DNA from: CAYMPW01 sp964392725
GTDB taxonomy: Archaea; Thermoplasmatota; Thermoplasmata; Methanomassiliicoccales; Methanomethylophilaceae
Reading direction: 5' to 3'
Length of the DNA stretch: 64,000 bases
Assembly: GCA_964392725.1 (NCBI GenBank)
Contig: CAYMPW010000002.1
Location: 1-64,000, forward strand
Positions within the stretch are counted from its first letter, which is position 1, and every line of letters starts with the position of its first letter. Both the position numbers and the translations under genes were made by a program. Below are positions 51,732 to 59,376 of this stretch, piece after piece. Under the pieces are notes generated by a model, which was not told where the DNA came from, made no database searches, and worked only from the letters and a program-made list of their open reading frames with translations.

Positions 51732-52955
51732 TCAAATAACCAAAAAGATTACGCACATTAAGATAACGGATCCCACGGCATCCATGATTGAAGATGTAAT
51801 CGGGATACAATGGTCATCGGGGTTCAGGTTCAAACGAACTGCCAATACCGCAACGTAATACGAAAGATAATTGATTACGGTGGTTGTTAAAATTCCCGCA
51901 AGAAGAACAATCGTCATTGTTGTCAAGAAAGATAAACTTGCAGGTGCCACGAGATATGCTGCAACACCGATGAATGCAAACGTCAGAATCGCAAGAAGAT
52001 ACATTATTCCAAAGTTTTCGTAAGCTTCCTTCGGAGGAAGTTTGTTGGTTTTCAAAGTACCTAAATGGATCATTGATGAAAGTCTCGAAGTCAACATTCC
52101 CGAAAGTGCGTTTCCTTCGTTAAGGAAAGCCGGGAGTAGGATCAAAAGAACTGCGAATTCGTAGAATTTGTCTTCCTGTTGCTGAATAAGCATACCTGCA
52201 CAGATTTCCAAGATTAAACACATGATCAAAACAGGTGTGGATTGAACCACTATGCGCTTGGCCTCGTCCATTCCTCTGCGTTTTTTATTCTTTCTGCGAA
52301 TAATCACATAGGAAACCGCAATGGTAAACAAAATCAAGATTATGCAAAGAATTTGAATAATCCAAGAATCAAGACTTATGAAAATCCAAGTCGAAAGGAA
52401 AATCATCGGAACGGTTACGATATCTCCCACGGCTGCAATCAAAGGAGCCGTGATGTTATCAACATCCCAGTTGTGTTTGAATCCTTCAAACGCAATCATT
52501 ATGTTGAATCCCATTACGACTATTCCCGCAAGAAGTCCGCCCGCAGCGGAAATGAATGTGAATTCAAGAACTCCGATGCCGCCACCAAACAATAATTCAA
52601 CAATGACCCAGCCTGCAAAACCCATGGTTACAGACATAATCATCGTAAGTGCCAAGGTAGCTTCGATATTCTTTCTGAGAACGCTTCCTTTTTTCAGGTT
52701 CATCGAGAAAGTACCCATGTGCATGGATGTTCCCATTCTGCTTCCCATCGCACCGTAAATATTACCTCTCATTCCGATTGCAGTGTAAATCAGAATAAGC
52801 ATTCCCGGAACAATCATCAGGAATTCTTCCATTTCTTTCAGGAAGATACCTGCAAACAAATCGGCTATGGCTGCAATGATGAGCGCTGTAAGTCCCAATA
52901 CGAATGTCGACCTATTACGGGCGAAGAATCCGCTGGTTTCGTTTACAGACTTCAT
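51732..52955 (-). CDS. mgtE: MgtE/SLC41-type divalent cation transporter with two MgtE domains
   Basis: This 407-residue membrane protein is an internal duplication. Each half has the MgtE core with a similar signature, GMRGNIYGAMGSRMGTSMHMGT in the first and FLNEGNALSGMLTSRLSSMI followed by HLGT in the second. The bacterial N-terminal and CBS sensor domains are absent. It probably carries Mg2+ or another divalent ion. I use ATG 52955 because GAGGAG lies 9 nt upstream; 24 further upstream codons cover the leader. It is divergent from the two PhoU/TrkA-C genes. Confidence 0.85.
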   Translation of the reverse strand: MKSVNETSGFFARNRSTFVLGLTALIIAAIADLFAGIFLKEMEEFLMIVPGMLILIYTAIGMRGNIYGAMGSRMGTSMHMGTFSMNLKKGSVLRKNIEATLALTMIMSVTMGFAGWVIVELLFGGGIGVLEFTFISAAGGLLAGIVVMGFNIMIAFEGFKHNWDVDNITAPLIAAVGDIVTVPMIFLSTWIFISLDSWIIQILCIILILFTIAVSYVIIRRKNKKRRGMDEAKRIVVQSTPVLIMCLILEICAGMLIQQQEDKFYEFAVLLILLPAFLNEGNALSGMLTSRLSSMIHLGTLKTNKLPPKEAYENFGIMYLLAILTFAFIGVAAYLVAPASLSFLTTMTIVLLAGILTTTVINYLSYYVAVLAVRLNLNPDDHCIPITSSIMDAVGSVILMCVIFLVI

Positions 52956-52988
52956 AAAAAATTGCTCCTCAGGCCATAACCTATCAAA

Positions 52989-53022
52989 GACCCATATGGA
53001 TAATATCGTATATATGGGGGTC
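52989..53022. promoter_or_regulatory. Interrupted inverted repeat in the mgtE/PhoU-like intergenic region
   Basis: GACCCATAT (52989-52997) and ATATGGGGGTC (53012-53022) form an imperfect inverted repeat around the mgtE promoter (ATATATACG on the minus strand near 53012). It could be an operator or chance. Confidence 0.3.
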
Positions 53023-53114
53023 GGCAAAGTTTAAAAATACGAGCAACGCCTATTAGCGGTTCGGCCCAATAAAACGGGTATATACAAGGTGACCGAAATT
53101 GTCGATCAATTCTG

Positions 53115-53810
53115 ATGATTCAGAAGGTAGTTGTAGTCAGAACTGCCGTTGCACAGAGGTGCGTATTTTTGAATGATAACGAAGACTATACCGATTTAGA
53201 TCGTATAGACATGACTGTTCAGGAACTGCTTACGGAAATGAAGGATATTTCCGAAGTTATTGTGGACTTGGCATATGCTTCTTTGATGTATGACAGTCAA
53301 AACATGGCCGAGAAAGTCTATGAATTGGAACACGAAATGGATGATATGAAATATGCCATTCGTGTGAAACTTTTGCTTGCAGCCAGAACCAAAGAGGATG
53401 CCAAACAATTGGCAGGAATTTTGCAGGTTGCAACCGCAGCAGACAGAATCTGTGAAGCTGCGGGTGAAATCGTAAAACTTCTCAACGTTCCCAAAGAGAA
53501 ACGTCCGTTTATCACAAACATGCTTAATGAATCAGAAGAGAAGATTCGTATGACCCGTATCGATGGAAAATCCGATATGGGCGGAAATACAATCGAAGAT
53601 CTTGCGGTAGAAGCCTGTACGGGAACAAAGATTATCGCGGTAAGAAACCGTCATGGTTGGATTTACGATCCCGAGGACGATTTGAAAATACGTCCCGGAG
53701 ACGACATTATCGTTCGTGGAACGGAAGATGGATTCAACCACCTTAAGGAATTCACTTCCGGATCATTACCCTGGGAATTCCCCGAAGTCAACGAGGAGGA
53801 CGAAGAATGA
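53115..53810 (+). CDS. PhoU-like/TrkA-C domain protein (ion-transport regulator)
   Basis: This 231-residue protein has an N-terminal PhoU-type helical domain (about 35-145; VIVDLAYASLMYDSQNMAEK) and a C-terminal TrkA-C (RCK_C) domain (about 150-215; GTKIIAVRNRHGWIYDPEDD and IRPGDDIIVRGTEDG). TrkA-C domains bind small ligands. A GGTATATACAAGG promoter lies about 30 nt before ATG 53115. An inner ATG at 53211 would also include the full PhoU domain. It pairs with a paralogue downstream (ATGA overlap) and the divergent mgtE. Confidence 0.83.
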   Translation: MIQKVVVVRTAVAQRCVFLNDNEDYTDLDRIDMTVQELLTEMKDISEVIVDLAYASLMYDSQNMAEKVYELEHEMDDMKYAIRVKLLLAARTKEDAKQLAGILQVATAADRICEAAGEIVKLLNVPKEKRPFITNMLNESEEKIRMTRIDGKSDMGGNTIEDLAVEACTGTKIIAVRNRHGWIYDPEDDLKIRPGDDIIVRGTEDGFNHLKEFTSGSLPWEFPEVNEEDEE

Positions 53811-54385
53811 ACCGTATAGAATCTATGCTCTTGGATTTGAAAGACACTTCCGAGTTTATGATCGATTTGGCATATTCGTCTTTGTTGTACAACAATGTGG
53901 AAATTGCCGAAGAAGTTTTGTTCCTGGAAGAAAGAATGGACGAACTCAGCGAACAGATTCAGGAACTTGTAATCTCTATAGGAAAAGAAGATCCCGAAGC
54001 CGTCGCAAGAATTTCGGTTATTTTGAGATTACAGATGGCAATAGAAGACATTGCCGATGCAGCCGCATCAATTGCGGATGTTGTTATCAGAGGATTGGGA
54101 GACCACCCGGTTATTCAGATGAGTATTCAGGAATCCGAAGTTACCATCGAAATGGCAGAAATTTCCGAAGATTCGATTTTGGTAAACAAATCTCTCGGAG
54201 AATTGAGGTTCAGTACTCACTGCGGTATGTTCATCATTGCGATTAAGCGCAATAATGTATACATATACGGTCCGGGAAGACACACGGTTCTCAACGCAGG
54301 CGATATTATTATTGCAAGAGGTCCCGAAGAAGGAGCTGATTTATTCAGCGATCTCGCCGACGGTACCGAACGTGAAATAGAGTAA
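53807..54385 (+). CDS. PhoU-like/TrkA-C domain protein, second copy
   Basis: This 192-residue paralogue of the previous gene has a PhoU-type helical region (FMIDLAYSSLLYNNVEIAEE) and TrkA-C domain (GMFIIAIKRNNVYIYGPGRH, then LNAGDIIIARGPEEG). The start overlaps the previous stop by 4 nt (ATGA), so the two proteins are probably made in similar amounts and may act as a complex. In other archaea such pairs occur beside MgtE-like transporters. Confidence 0.83.
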   Translation: MNRIESMLLDLKDTSEFMIDLAYSSLLYNNVEIAEEVLFLEERMDELSEQIQELVISIGKEDPEAVARISVILRLQMAIEDIADAAASIADVVIRGLGDHPVIQMSIQESEVTIEMAEISEDSILVNKSLGELRFSTHCGMFIIAIKRNNVYIYGPGRHTVLNAGDIIIARGPEEGADLFSDLADGTEREIE

Positions 54386-54508
54386 CGTAAAAATTCCTAT
54401 CGGAATTAAACCCTTTACATTTTATTCATATTTTATATGTCCAATCATCTGACGTGAGGGTATTTCGTTTGAAGGTTGAAATACTCTTGAGAAGTAATCC
54501 ATACGGTG

Positions 54509-54637
54509 ATGAACATGGATGGAAAAATCTCTGAAAATAAAGGTATGTTTGATATGGTTGAACGTGGAATGGAAAAGCCTTGGTGTGATGAACATTTTTA
54601 CACAGCAAGAGCTATTGTCATAGTCATTTCGGCATAA
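54509..54637 (+). CDS. Putative 42-residue small protein
   Basis: ATG 54509 (or 54515) to TAA 54635-54637. The reading is MNMDGKISENKGMFDMVERG at the N-terminus and a hydrophobic end (ARAIVIVISA). Only weak promoter-like sequence (TTTTATATG near 54430) lies upstream, and a strong hairpin follows 8 nt after the stop. I recognise no family. It lies in the largest gene-poor stretch of the window. It could equally be a decayed gene remnant. Confidence 0.35.
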   Translation: MNMDGKISENKGMFDMVERGMEKPWCDEHFYTARAIVIVISA

Positions 54638-54645
54638 ACATACCC

Positions 54646-54666
54646 GACGGAGGAAACCCCTCCGTC
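54646..54666 (+). terminator. Hairpin after the 42-residue ORF
   Basis: GACGGAGG/CCTCCGTC with a 5-nt loop, in the space between the short ORF and the convergent tRNA-Gln. It has no U-tract. It marks the end of some transcription unit from the left. Confidence 0.45.
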
Positions 54667-54702
54667 AAACAGAACTTACGTTAACCGAGTAGAATGAAAA
54701 GG

Positions 54703-54775
54703 TAGCCCCATGCAGATTCGAACTGCAGTCGCAGGATCCAGAATCCCGCATGATTGACCACTACACTATGGGGCT
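54703..54775 (-). tRNA. tRNA-Gln (anticodon CTG)
   Basis: Minus-strand cloverleaf of 73 nt. Acceptor AGCCCCA/TGGGGCT with discriminator A at 54703, anticodon arm CGGGA-TTCTGGA-TCCTG giving anticodon CTG, and T loop TTCGAAT. CCA is not encoded. A TATA-like ATTATTAAAAC (54801-54812) lies about 30 nt upstream. No intron. Confidence 0.93.
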
Positions 54776-54959
54776 ATCAAGCCCATTTATCACGACTTTG
54801 TTTTAATAATTTTTGGTGCCTCTTTGCATCCATCATATAGGATTTTTGGCAAAACCCGCAAATTTCCATTTTTACAAAGAATTTGGTTCAAAATCTATTT
54901 GTCTGAATGCAGGCAAGATTTCTGGATTATTGGATGGATTAGATAGCCAGGTAAATCAA

Positions 54960-54967
54960 TATAAAAG
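54960..54967 (+). promoter_or_regulatory. TATA box of the NCS2 permease gene
   Basis: TATAAAAG with centre about 23 nt before ATG 54987. I see no other gene, riboswitch or repeat between the tRNA-Gln promoter and this site (54815-54958). Confidence 0.7.
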
Positions 54968-54986
54968 ATGTATGACATTTCGTAGC

Positions 54987-56306
54987 ATGGACGTCAAACA
55001 GAGTCTTGATTCGTATTTCGGAATTTCCGAAAGAGGATCCACACTACGCAGAGAAACATCTGCTGGTGTTGCTACATTCTTGGCATTGGCTTACATTCTA
55101 GCAGTAAACCCATCGATTTTGGCTGCTGCGGGAATGGACCCATCTGCCGTTATGACTGCAACAATTCTTGGATCCGCGCTAGCTTGTTTTATTATGGCGT
55201 TGTATGCAAAGTTACCTATTGCTTTGGCTCCCGGTATGGGAATTAACGCATTCTTTGCATTCACCGTTGTTGTGGTTATGGGATATTCTTGGGAACAGGC
55301 ATTGGCTGCCGTGTTCGTTGCTTCTTTGATCTTTTTGTTACTTTCTTTGGGTTCGTTAAGGGTGAAAATTCTCAACGCAATTCCAGTAAACATGAGAAAA
55401 GCAATCACCGCCGCAATCGGAACTTTCATTTGTTTTGTTGGATTGCAGGGTGCAGGAATTATCGTTGGCAGTGATGCAACACTCGTTGCACTCGGAGATT
55501 TGACAAACTCCCTTGTTCTTTTGGCATTGGGCGGTATTGTTCTTACTTCAATTCTTTTCTTGAAAAAAGTTCCCGGAGCAATTCTTTTGGGAATTGTTAT
55601 CACAGCAATTGTTGGAATGATTCTCGGAATCGTCGATGTGCCCGCAAACATATTTGCTATGCCTGCAGCACCTGATTTCGGAGCATTTTGGACAGGTCTT
55701 ACAACCGCAACCTGGGACATCAAATTTGTTGCAGTAATTATCTCGTTCTTGTTTGTTATATTCTTTGACACTGCAGGTACAATTACCTCTGTTGGAGAAA
55801 GAGCAGGAATGGTTGATGAAAACGGAGATTTGGTAAACGCAGACAAAGCAATGCTTGCAGATGCTATCGGTTCTACCGCAGGTGCAGTAATCGGTGTATC
55901 CCCTGTTACATGTTACATCGAATCAAACGTAGGTGTCGAAAGCGGTGGAAGAACAGGATTCGTAGCTTTGATCGTTGGATTGTTGTTCCTTGCAACATTA
56001 TTCTTGGGACCTGTGTTCTCTGTGTTCTCATTCCCATGTACCGCAGCAGCACTTTTGATTGTAGGTGCATTGATGATGTCTGAGGTCAGATCCATTGAAT
56101 GGTTGAAGCCCGAAGTCGCAATCGCAGCATTCATTACAATTATTATGATGCTCATGACCTATTCGATTACCGACGGTATCGGATTCGGAATAATCATGTA
56201 TTGTATTGGAGCAATCGTCGTGGGACGTGGAAAAGAAGTATCCCCTCTCATGTACGGAGTTTCAGTCTTGTTCATTGCATATTTCGCAATGACTGCATTA
56301 CTTTGA
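54987..56306 (+). CDS. NCS2 purine permease (AzgA/PbuG type)
   Basis: This 439-residue membrane protein with 12-14 helices probably imports adenine, guanine or hypoxanthine by proton symport. It shows LRRETSAGVATFLALAYILA, VNPSILAAAGMDPSAV, LAPGMGINAFFAFTVV, VIFFDTAGTITSVGERAGMV and the TCYIESNVGVESGGRTGF signature. A long in-frame extension upstream to 54813 is excluded: the TATA box (54960) and the homology both point to 54987. Confidence 0.92.
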   Translation: MDVKQSLDSYFGISERGSTLRRETSAGVATFLALAYILAVNPSILAAAGMDPSAVMTATILGSALACFIMALYAKLPIALAPGMGINAFFAFTVVVVMGYSWEQALAAVFVASLIFLLLSLGSLRVKILNAIPVNMRKAITAAIGTFICFVGLQGAGIIVGSDATLVALGDLTNSLVLLALGGIVLTSILFLKKVPGAILLGIVITAIVGMILGIVDVPANIFAMPAAPDFGAFWTGLTTATWDIKFVAVIISFLFVIFFDTAGTITSVGERAGMVDENGDLVNADKAMLADAIGSTAGAVIGVSPVTCYIESNVGVESGGRTGFVALIVGLLFLATLFLGPVFSVFSFPCTAAALLIVGALMMSEVRSIEWLKPEVAIAAFITIIMMLMTYSITDGIGFGIIMYCIGAIVVGRGKEVSPLMYGVSVLFIAYFAMTALL

Positions 56307-56321
56307 AAATAAAACTATTTT

Positions 56322-56349
56322 AAGACGGCCTTTACGGCCGTCTTTTTTT
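56322..56349 (+). terminator. Intrinsic-type terminator after the NCS2 permease gene
   Basis: AAGACGGCC/GGCCGTCTT with a 5-nt loop, followed directly by TTTTT on the plus strand, 15 nt after the stop. It sits 5 nt from the end of the convergent adk. Confidence 0.75.
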
Positions 56350-56353
56350 AAAA

Positions 56354-56977
56354 TCACTGAATGGCTTTCTTTACTTTCTCGAAGATTTCGTCGATACTTC
56401 CGACACCTTCGATGGTTACGAGAGTTCCTTTCTTCTCATAGTATGAAATGAGGGGAAGTGTGTTCTCGCGGTAAACTTTGAGCCTGTTTGTAACGGTTGC
56501 TTCGGTATCGTCGTCTCTCTGATAGAGCTGGCATCCGCATTTGCAGGTGTTTTCAACTGCAGGGGGGTTGTATTCCAAGTGGTAGACTGCGTTACATTCG
56601 GGGCAGGAGCGTCTCTTGGTGAGTCTGTTAACGAGTTCATCGTCTTTGACATCAAGGTTGAGAGCAAGATCGATTTCAATCTGTTCGCCGAGTGCGTCTG
56701 CCTGTTCGATGGTTCTGGGGAATCCGTCGAAAATAACTCCTCCGTCGATGGTTGCCATCTTTTCGGTCATGAGTCCGATGATGAGATCATTGGGTACGAG
56801 TGCACCTGAATCCATGAACTCTTTTGCTTTAAGTCCGAGAGGTGTTCCGTTTCTGACGGCTTCGCGGAGCATATCTCCGGTGGAAAGTCTTACGAATCCC
56901 AATTCTTCGCCTAATTTTTCACCCTGGGTTCCTTTTCCGGAGCCAGGAGGTCCGAGAAGTACAATCTTGGATTTCAT
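56354..56977 (-). CDS. adk: Adenylate kinase, bacterial (long, zinc-lid) type
   Basis: This 207-residue kinase converts AMP and ATP to ADP. It has the P-loop LLGPPGSGKGTQGEKL, LSTGDMLREAV, DGFPRTIEQADAL and a LID domain holding Cys residues (CPECNAVYH and CKCGC) that probably bind zinc. This is the bacterial class, unlike the short AdkA enzyme of many archaea. CCTATATATAGG (56996-57007) lies 24 nt upstream of the ATG, so the mRNA is likely leaderless. Confidence 0.94.
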   Translation of the reverse strand: MKSKIVLLGPPGSGKGTQGEKLGEELGFVRLSTGDMLREAVRNGTPLGLKAKEFMDSGALVPNDLIIGLMTEKMATIDGGVIFDGFPRTIEQADALGEQIEIDLALNLDVKDDELVNRLTKRRSCPECNAVYHLEYNPPAVENTCKCGCQLYQRDDDTEATVTNRLKVYRENTLPLISYYEKKGTLVTIEGVGSIDEIFEKVKKAIQ

Positions 56978-57132
56978 AATAATTGTGAATACATACCTAT
57001 ATATAGGGTTTTAGCGGAGTTTGACCTGTTTTCCAACGAGGATTTTTCTCAATCTCACAAAAAGTATAAACACTGTTAACTCACTTAACCTTATTAGCTA
57101 GAAGTAAGATAAACCTTCAAGAGGTGCGATAC

Positions 57133-58566
57133 TTGGACCAAAAAATAATTGATAAAATAGAAGCAATCGTCGGAAAGGACGGTTATTCCACCAAGACCGC
57201 AGACCTGTACGCGTACGGGTTTGACGCGTCTATATTCCACAACAGCCCGGACATGGTTATTCAGCCTTCAACAACCGAACAGGTTTCTGAAATCATGAAA
57301 ATCGCAAATGCAGAAAAGATTCCTGTTGTTCCAAGAGGAGCAGGAACCGGTCTTTGCGGTTCAGCCGTTCCAATCAAAGGCGGAATTGTAATTTCTATGC
57401 AGAGAATGAACAAAGTTCTCGAAATCAGCGTAGGAGATCTTTGGGTCGATGTTCAGGCAGGGGTCGTATACAACGATCTTAACGATGCCCTTTCAGAATA
57501 CGGATTCTTTTTCCCACCTTCTCCCGGATCTGCAGAAGCATGTCAGATCGGAGGAATGGTTGCAAACAACGCATCCGGTATGAGAGCCGTAAAATATGGA
57601 GCAACAAGAGATTTCGTTCTTGGACTTACATTCGTTAAAGCAGATGGAGAAATCGTTCGCAGCGGAACCAGAACAATCAAAGATTCTTCCGGATATCAGT
57701 TGGCACGTCTCCTTTGCGGAAGTGAAGGAACACTCGGAATTATTACCGAAGTTACACTTAAATTGACAACCAAACCTAAGAAGTCCGCTTCATGTTTGGT
57801 TGCATTTAACAATGTTGCAGATGCAGGAAGCTGCATCTCCGCAATCATCGCAAAGCCTTTGATCCCGGCATCATGCGAGCTTTTGGACAGCACCGCAATC
57901 AACGCGGTCAACAAAGCAATCGGAAACCCTCTTCCTGACTCTCAGGCAATTATTATTGTCGAAGTCGACGGAGAAACCGATGAAATCATCGAAAGGGATT
58001 TGGCAATCGTCGCAGAAGTTGCAAAAGAACAGAAAGCAATTTCAATCACACCTTCACACGACAAGAAGCAGATTGCAGCTTGGACCACAGCAAGAAAGTC
58101 TGTTATGACTTCCTTAAGTGCAATGAAACCCGGATTTTCTTCGGTTTCTTTGGCTGATGATATGGGTGTACCAATATCCAAAGTTCCAGATGCAGTAAAA
58201 GCATTCCAGGAAATTGCAGAAAAGAACAGGGTTACAATTGCAACCTACGGACACGCATCCGATGGAAATCTTCACACAAAGATGCTCCTCAATCCTCTCG
58301 ACAAAGATGAGTGGGATCGCGGTGTACAGGCTGTTAACGAGATTTTTGATGTTTGTATCGCTCTCGGCGGTACGGTTACCGGAGAACACGGAGTCGGAAT
58401 TTCAAAAGCACCCAACTTCGCAAAAGAAAGAGCTTCCGAACTTTCTTCGATTATCGCAATCAAGAAAGCCATGGATCCAAACAACATTTTGAATCCCGGA
58501 AAACTCGAACAGTGGGAAGGAAGCATTCTCACAAATCTCAGGTACCCTTGCAAAGAGTACATGTAA
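57133..58566 (+). CDS. GlcD-type FAD-linked oxidase (D-lactate/glycolate dehydrogenase family)
   Basis: This 477-residue flavoprotein has an FAD_binding_4 domain with PVVPRGAGTGLCGSAVPIKG and FPPSPGSAEACQIGGMVANN, then GTLGIITEVTLKL, and a C-terminal FAD-oxidase domain with IATYGHASDGNLHTKML and GGTVTGEHGVGISK. It would oxidise a 2-hydroxy acid and pass electrons to an unidentified acceptor; no Fe-S partner gene is adjacent. I choose TTG 57133, 6 nt after GAGGTG; the GTG 57124 lies in that Shine-Dalgarno. Confidence 0.88.
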   Translation: MDQKIIDKIEAIVGKDGYSTKTADLYAYGFDASIFHNSPDMVIQPSTTEQVSEIMKIANAEKIPVVPRGAGTGLCGSAVPIKGGIVISMQRMNKVLEISVGDLWVDVQAGVVYNDLNDALSEYGFFFPPSPGSAEACQIGGMVANNASGMRAVKYGATRDFVLGLTFVKADGEIVRSGTRTIKDSSGYQLARLLCGSEGTLGIITEVTLKLTTKPKKSASCLVAFNNVADAGSCISAIIAKPLIPASCELLDSTAINAVNKAIGNPLPDSQAIIIVEVDGETDEIIERDLAIVAEVAKEQKAISITPSHDKKQIAAWTTARKSVMTSLSAMKPGFSSVSLADDMGVPISKVPDAVKAFQEIAEKNRVTIATYGHASDGNLHTKMLLNPLDKDEWDRGVQAVNEIFDVCIALGGTVTGEHGVGISKAPNFAKERASELSSIIAIKKAMDPNNILNPGKLEQWEGSILTNLRYPCKEYM

Positions 58567-58574
58567 AACCGTTT

Positions 58575-58590
58575 GGGGGATTAATCCCCC
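58575..58590. terminator. Perfect palindrome between convergent glcD-like and protease genes
   Basis: GGGGGATTAATCCCCC, 8 nt after the TAA of the oxidase gene. AT-rich sequence follows on both sides. Likely transcript end. Confidence 0.5.
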
Positions 58591-58640
58591 ATTCGGAAAC
58601 AGTTTAAATTTTTCAATTCTTAGTTTTGTGTCAATATTCC

Positions 58641-59294
58641 TTACGGGAAAAGCACGAAGAAATAGACGTAAAGGAATGCTGCACCTATTGCAACCATTAT
58701 TCCCCAAAGAATCGGATTCCATTTGATAATCTTCGAACCGTCAAAAGGTGGGAAAGGAATCAAATTAAACAATCCAAGGAATGCGTTGAGATAGAACATG
58801 AGTTGAATCATTACAGCAATAACCAAACTGTTTGTGTGAACCGTATACAAAAGAATCAATGCAATCGCAGCCAACACAAAATTAACCGCAGGTCCCGCAA
58901 TACTGATTTTTCCGTTCTTTTCGGTATCAATGCGACCGTCAATGTAAACCGCACCGGGTGCTGCAAACAGGAATCCCATGAATCCTGAAATTATTGCAAT
59001 ACCCAATCCTGCGGGCCACATACGGAATTCTGCCCAGGCTCCGTATTTCTGTGCAACGAATTTATGTCCGAATTCATGACACATGAAACTAAAGATTACC
59101 AAAACAACACAGATTCCGAACCAATATAATCCGTTAACCCAAATATTGTCATCAAAGAAATGACTGTTTGACCTAGCATAAATCAAAGTAAAGGCCAAAG
59201 ATAGAGCTGCGATTGAAAGAACAATATCTCGAATCTCAATCTTGCTGAAAGCGGGCATTCCGAAACCCGGGTTGATTTTTCTGGCTTCTACCAT
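58641..59294 (-). CDS. Site-2 protease-like M50 metalloprotease
   Basis: This 217-residue membrane protein has the zinc-binding motif HEFGH in FMCHEFGHKFVAQKYGAWAE (about residue 74), and the second zinc/Asp motif NLIPFPPFDGSK near the C-terminus. Four to six helices are visible. Family members cut transmembrane regulators or signal-peptide remnants; the target here is unknown. I choose ATG 59294: a GTTATAAGCC element (near 59320) lies about 26 nt upstream. An ATG 6 nt upstream (59300) is possible. Confidence 0.87.
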   Translation of the reverse strand: MVEARKINPGFGMPAFSKIEIRDIVLSIAALSLAFTLIYARSNSHFFDDNIWVNGLYWFGICVVLVIFSFMCHEFGHKFVAQKYGAWAEFRMWPAGLGIAIISGFMGFLFAAPGAVYIDGRIDTEKNGKISIAGPAVNFVLAAIALILLYTVHTNSLVIAVMIQLMFYLNAFLGLFNLIPFPPFDGSKIIKWNPILWGIMVAIGAAFLYVYFFVLFP

Positions 59295-59376
59295 ACACAT
59301 GTATCTTTATTTTGGCTTATAACATTTACACCGATTTTTCCGTATCTATTTAATATTGTGGATTTGTTGATAGTGT

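Noticed and set aside
54392..54407. Small inverted repeat AATTCC/GGAATT after the second PhoU-like gene as terminator
   Set aside because: Only 6 bp, mostly A-T, with no T-tract on the plus strand.
54776..54986. Purine riboswitch before the NCS2 permease
   Set aside because: The TATA box at 54960 puts transcription start at the ATG, leaving no leader that could fold; no conserved aptamer core is visible.
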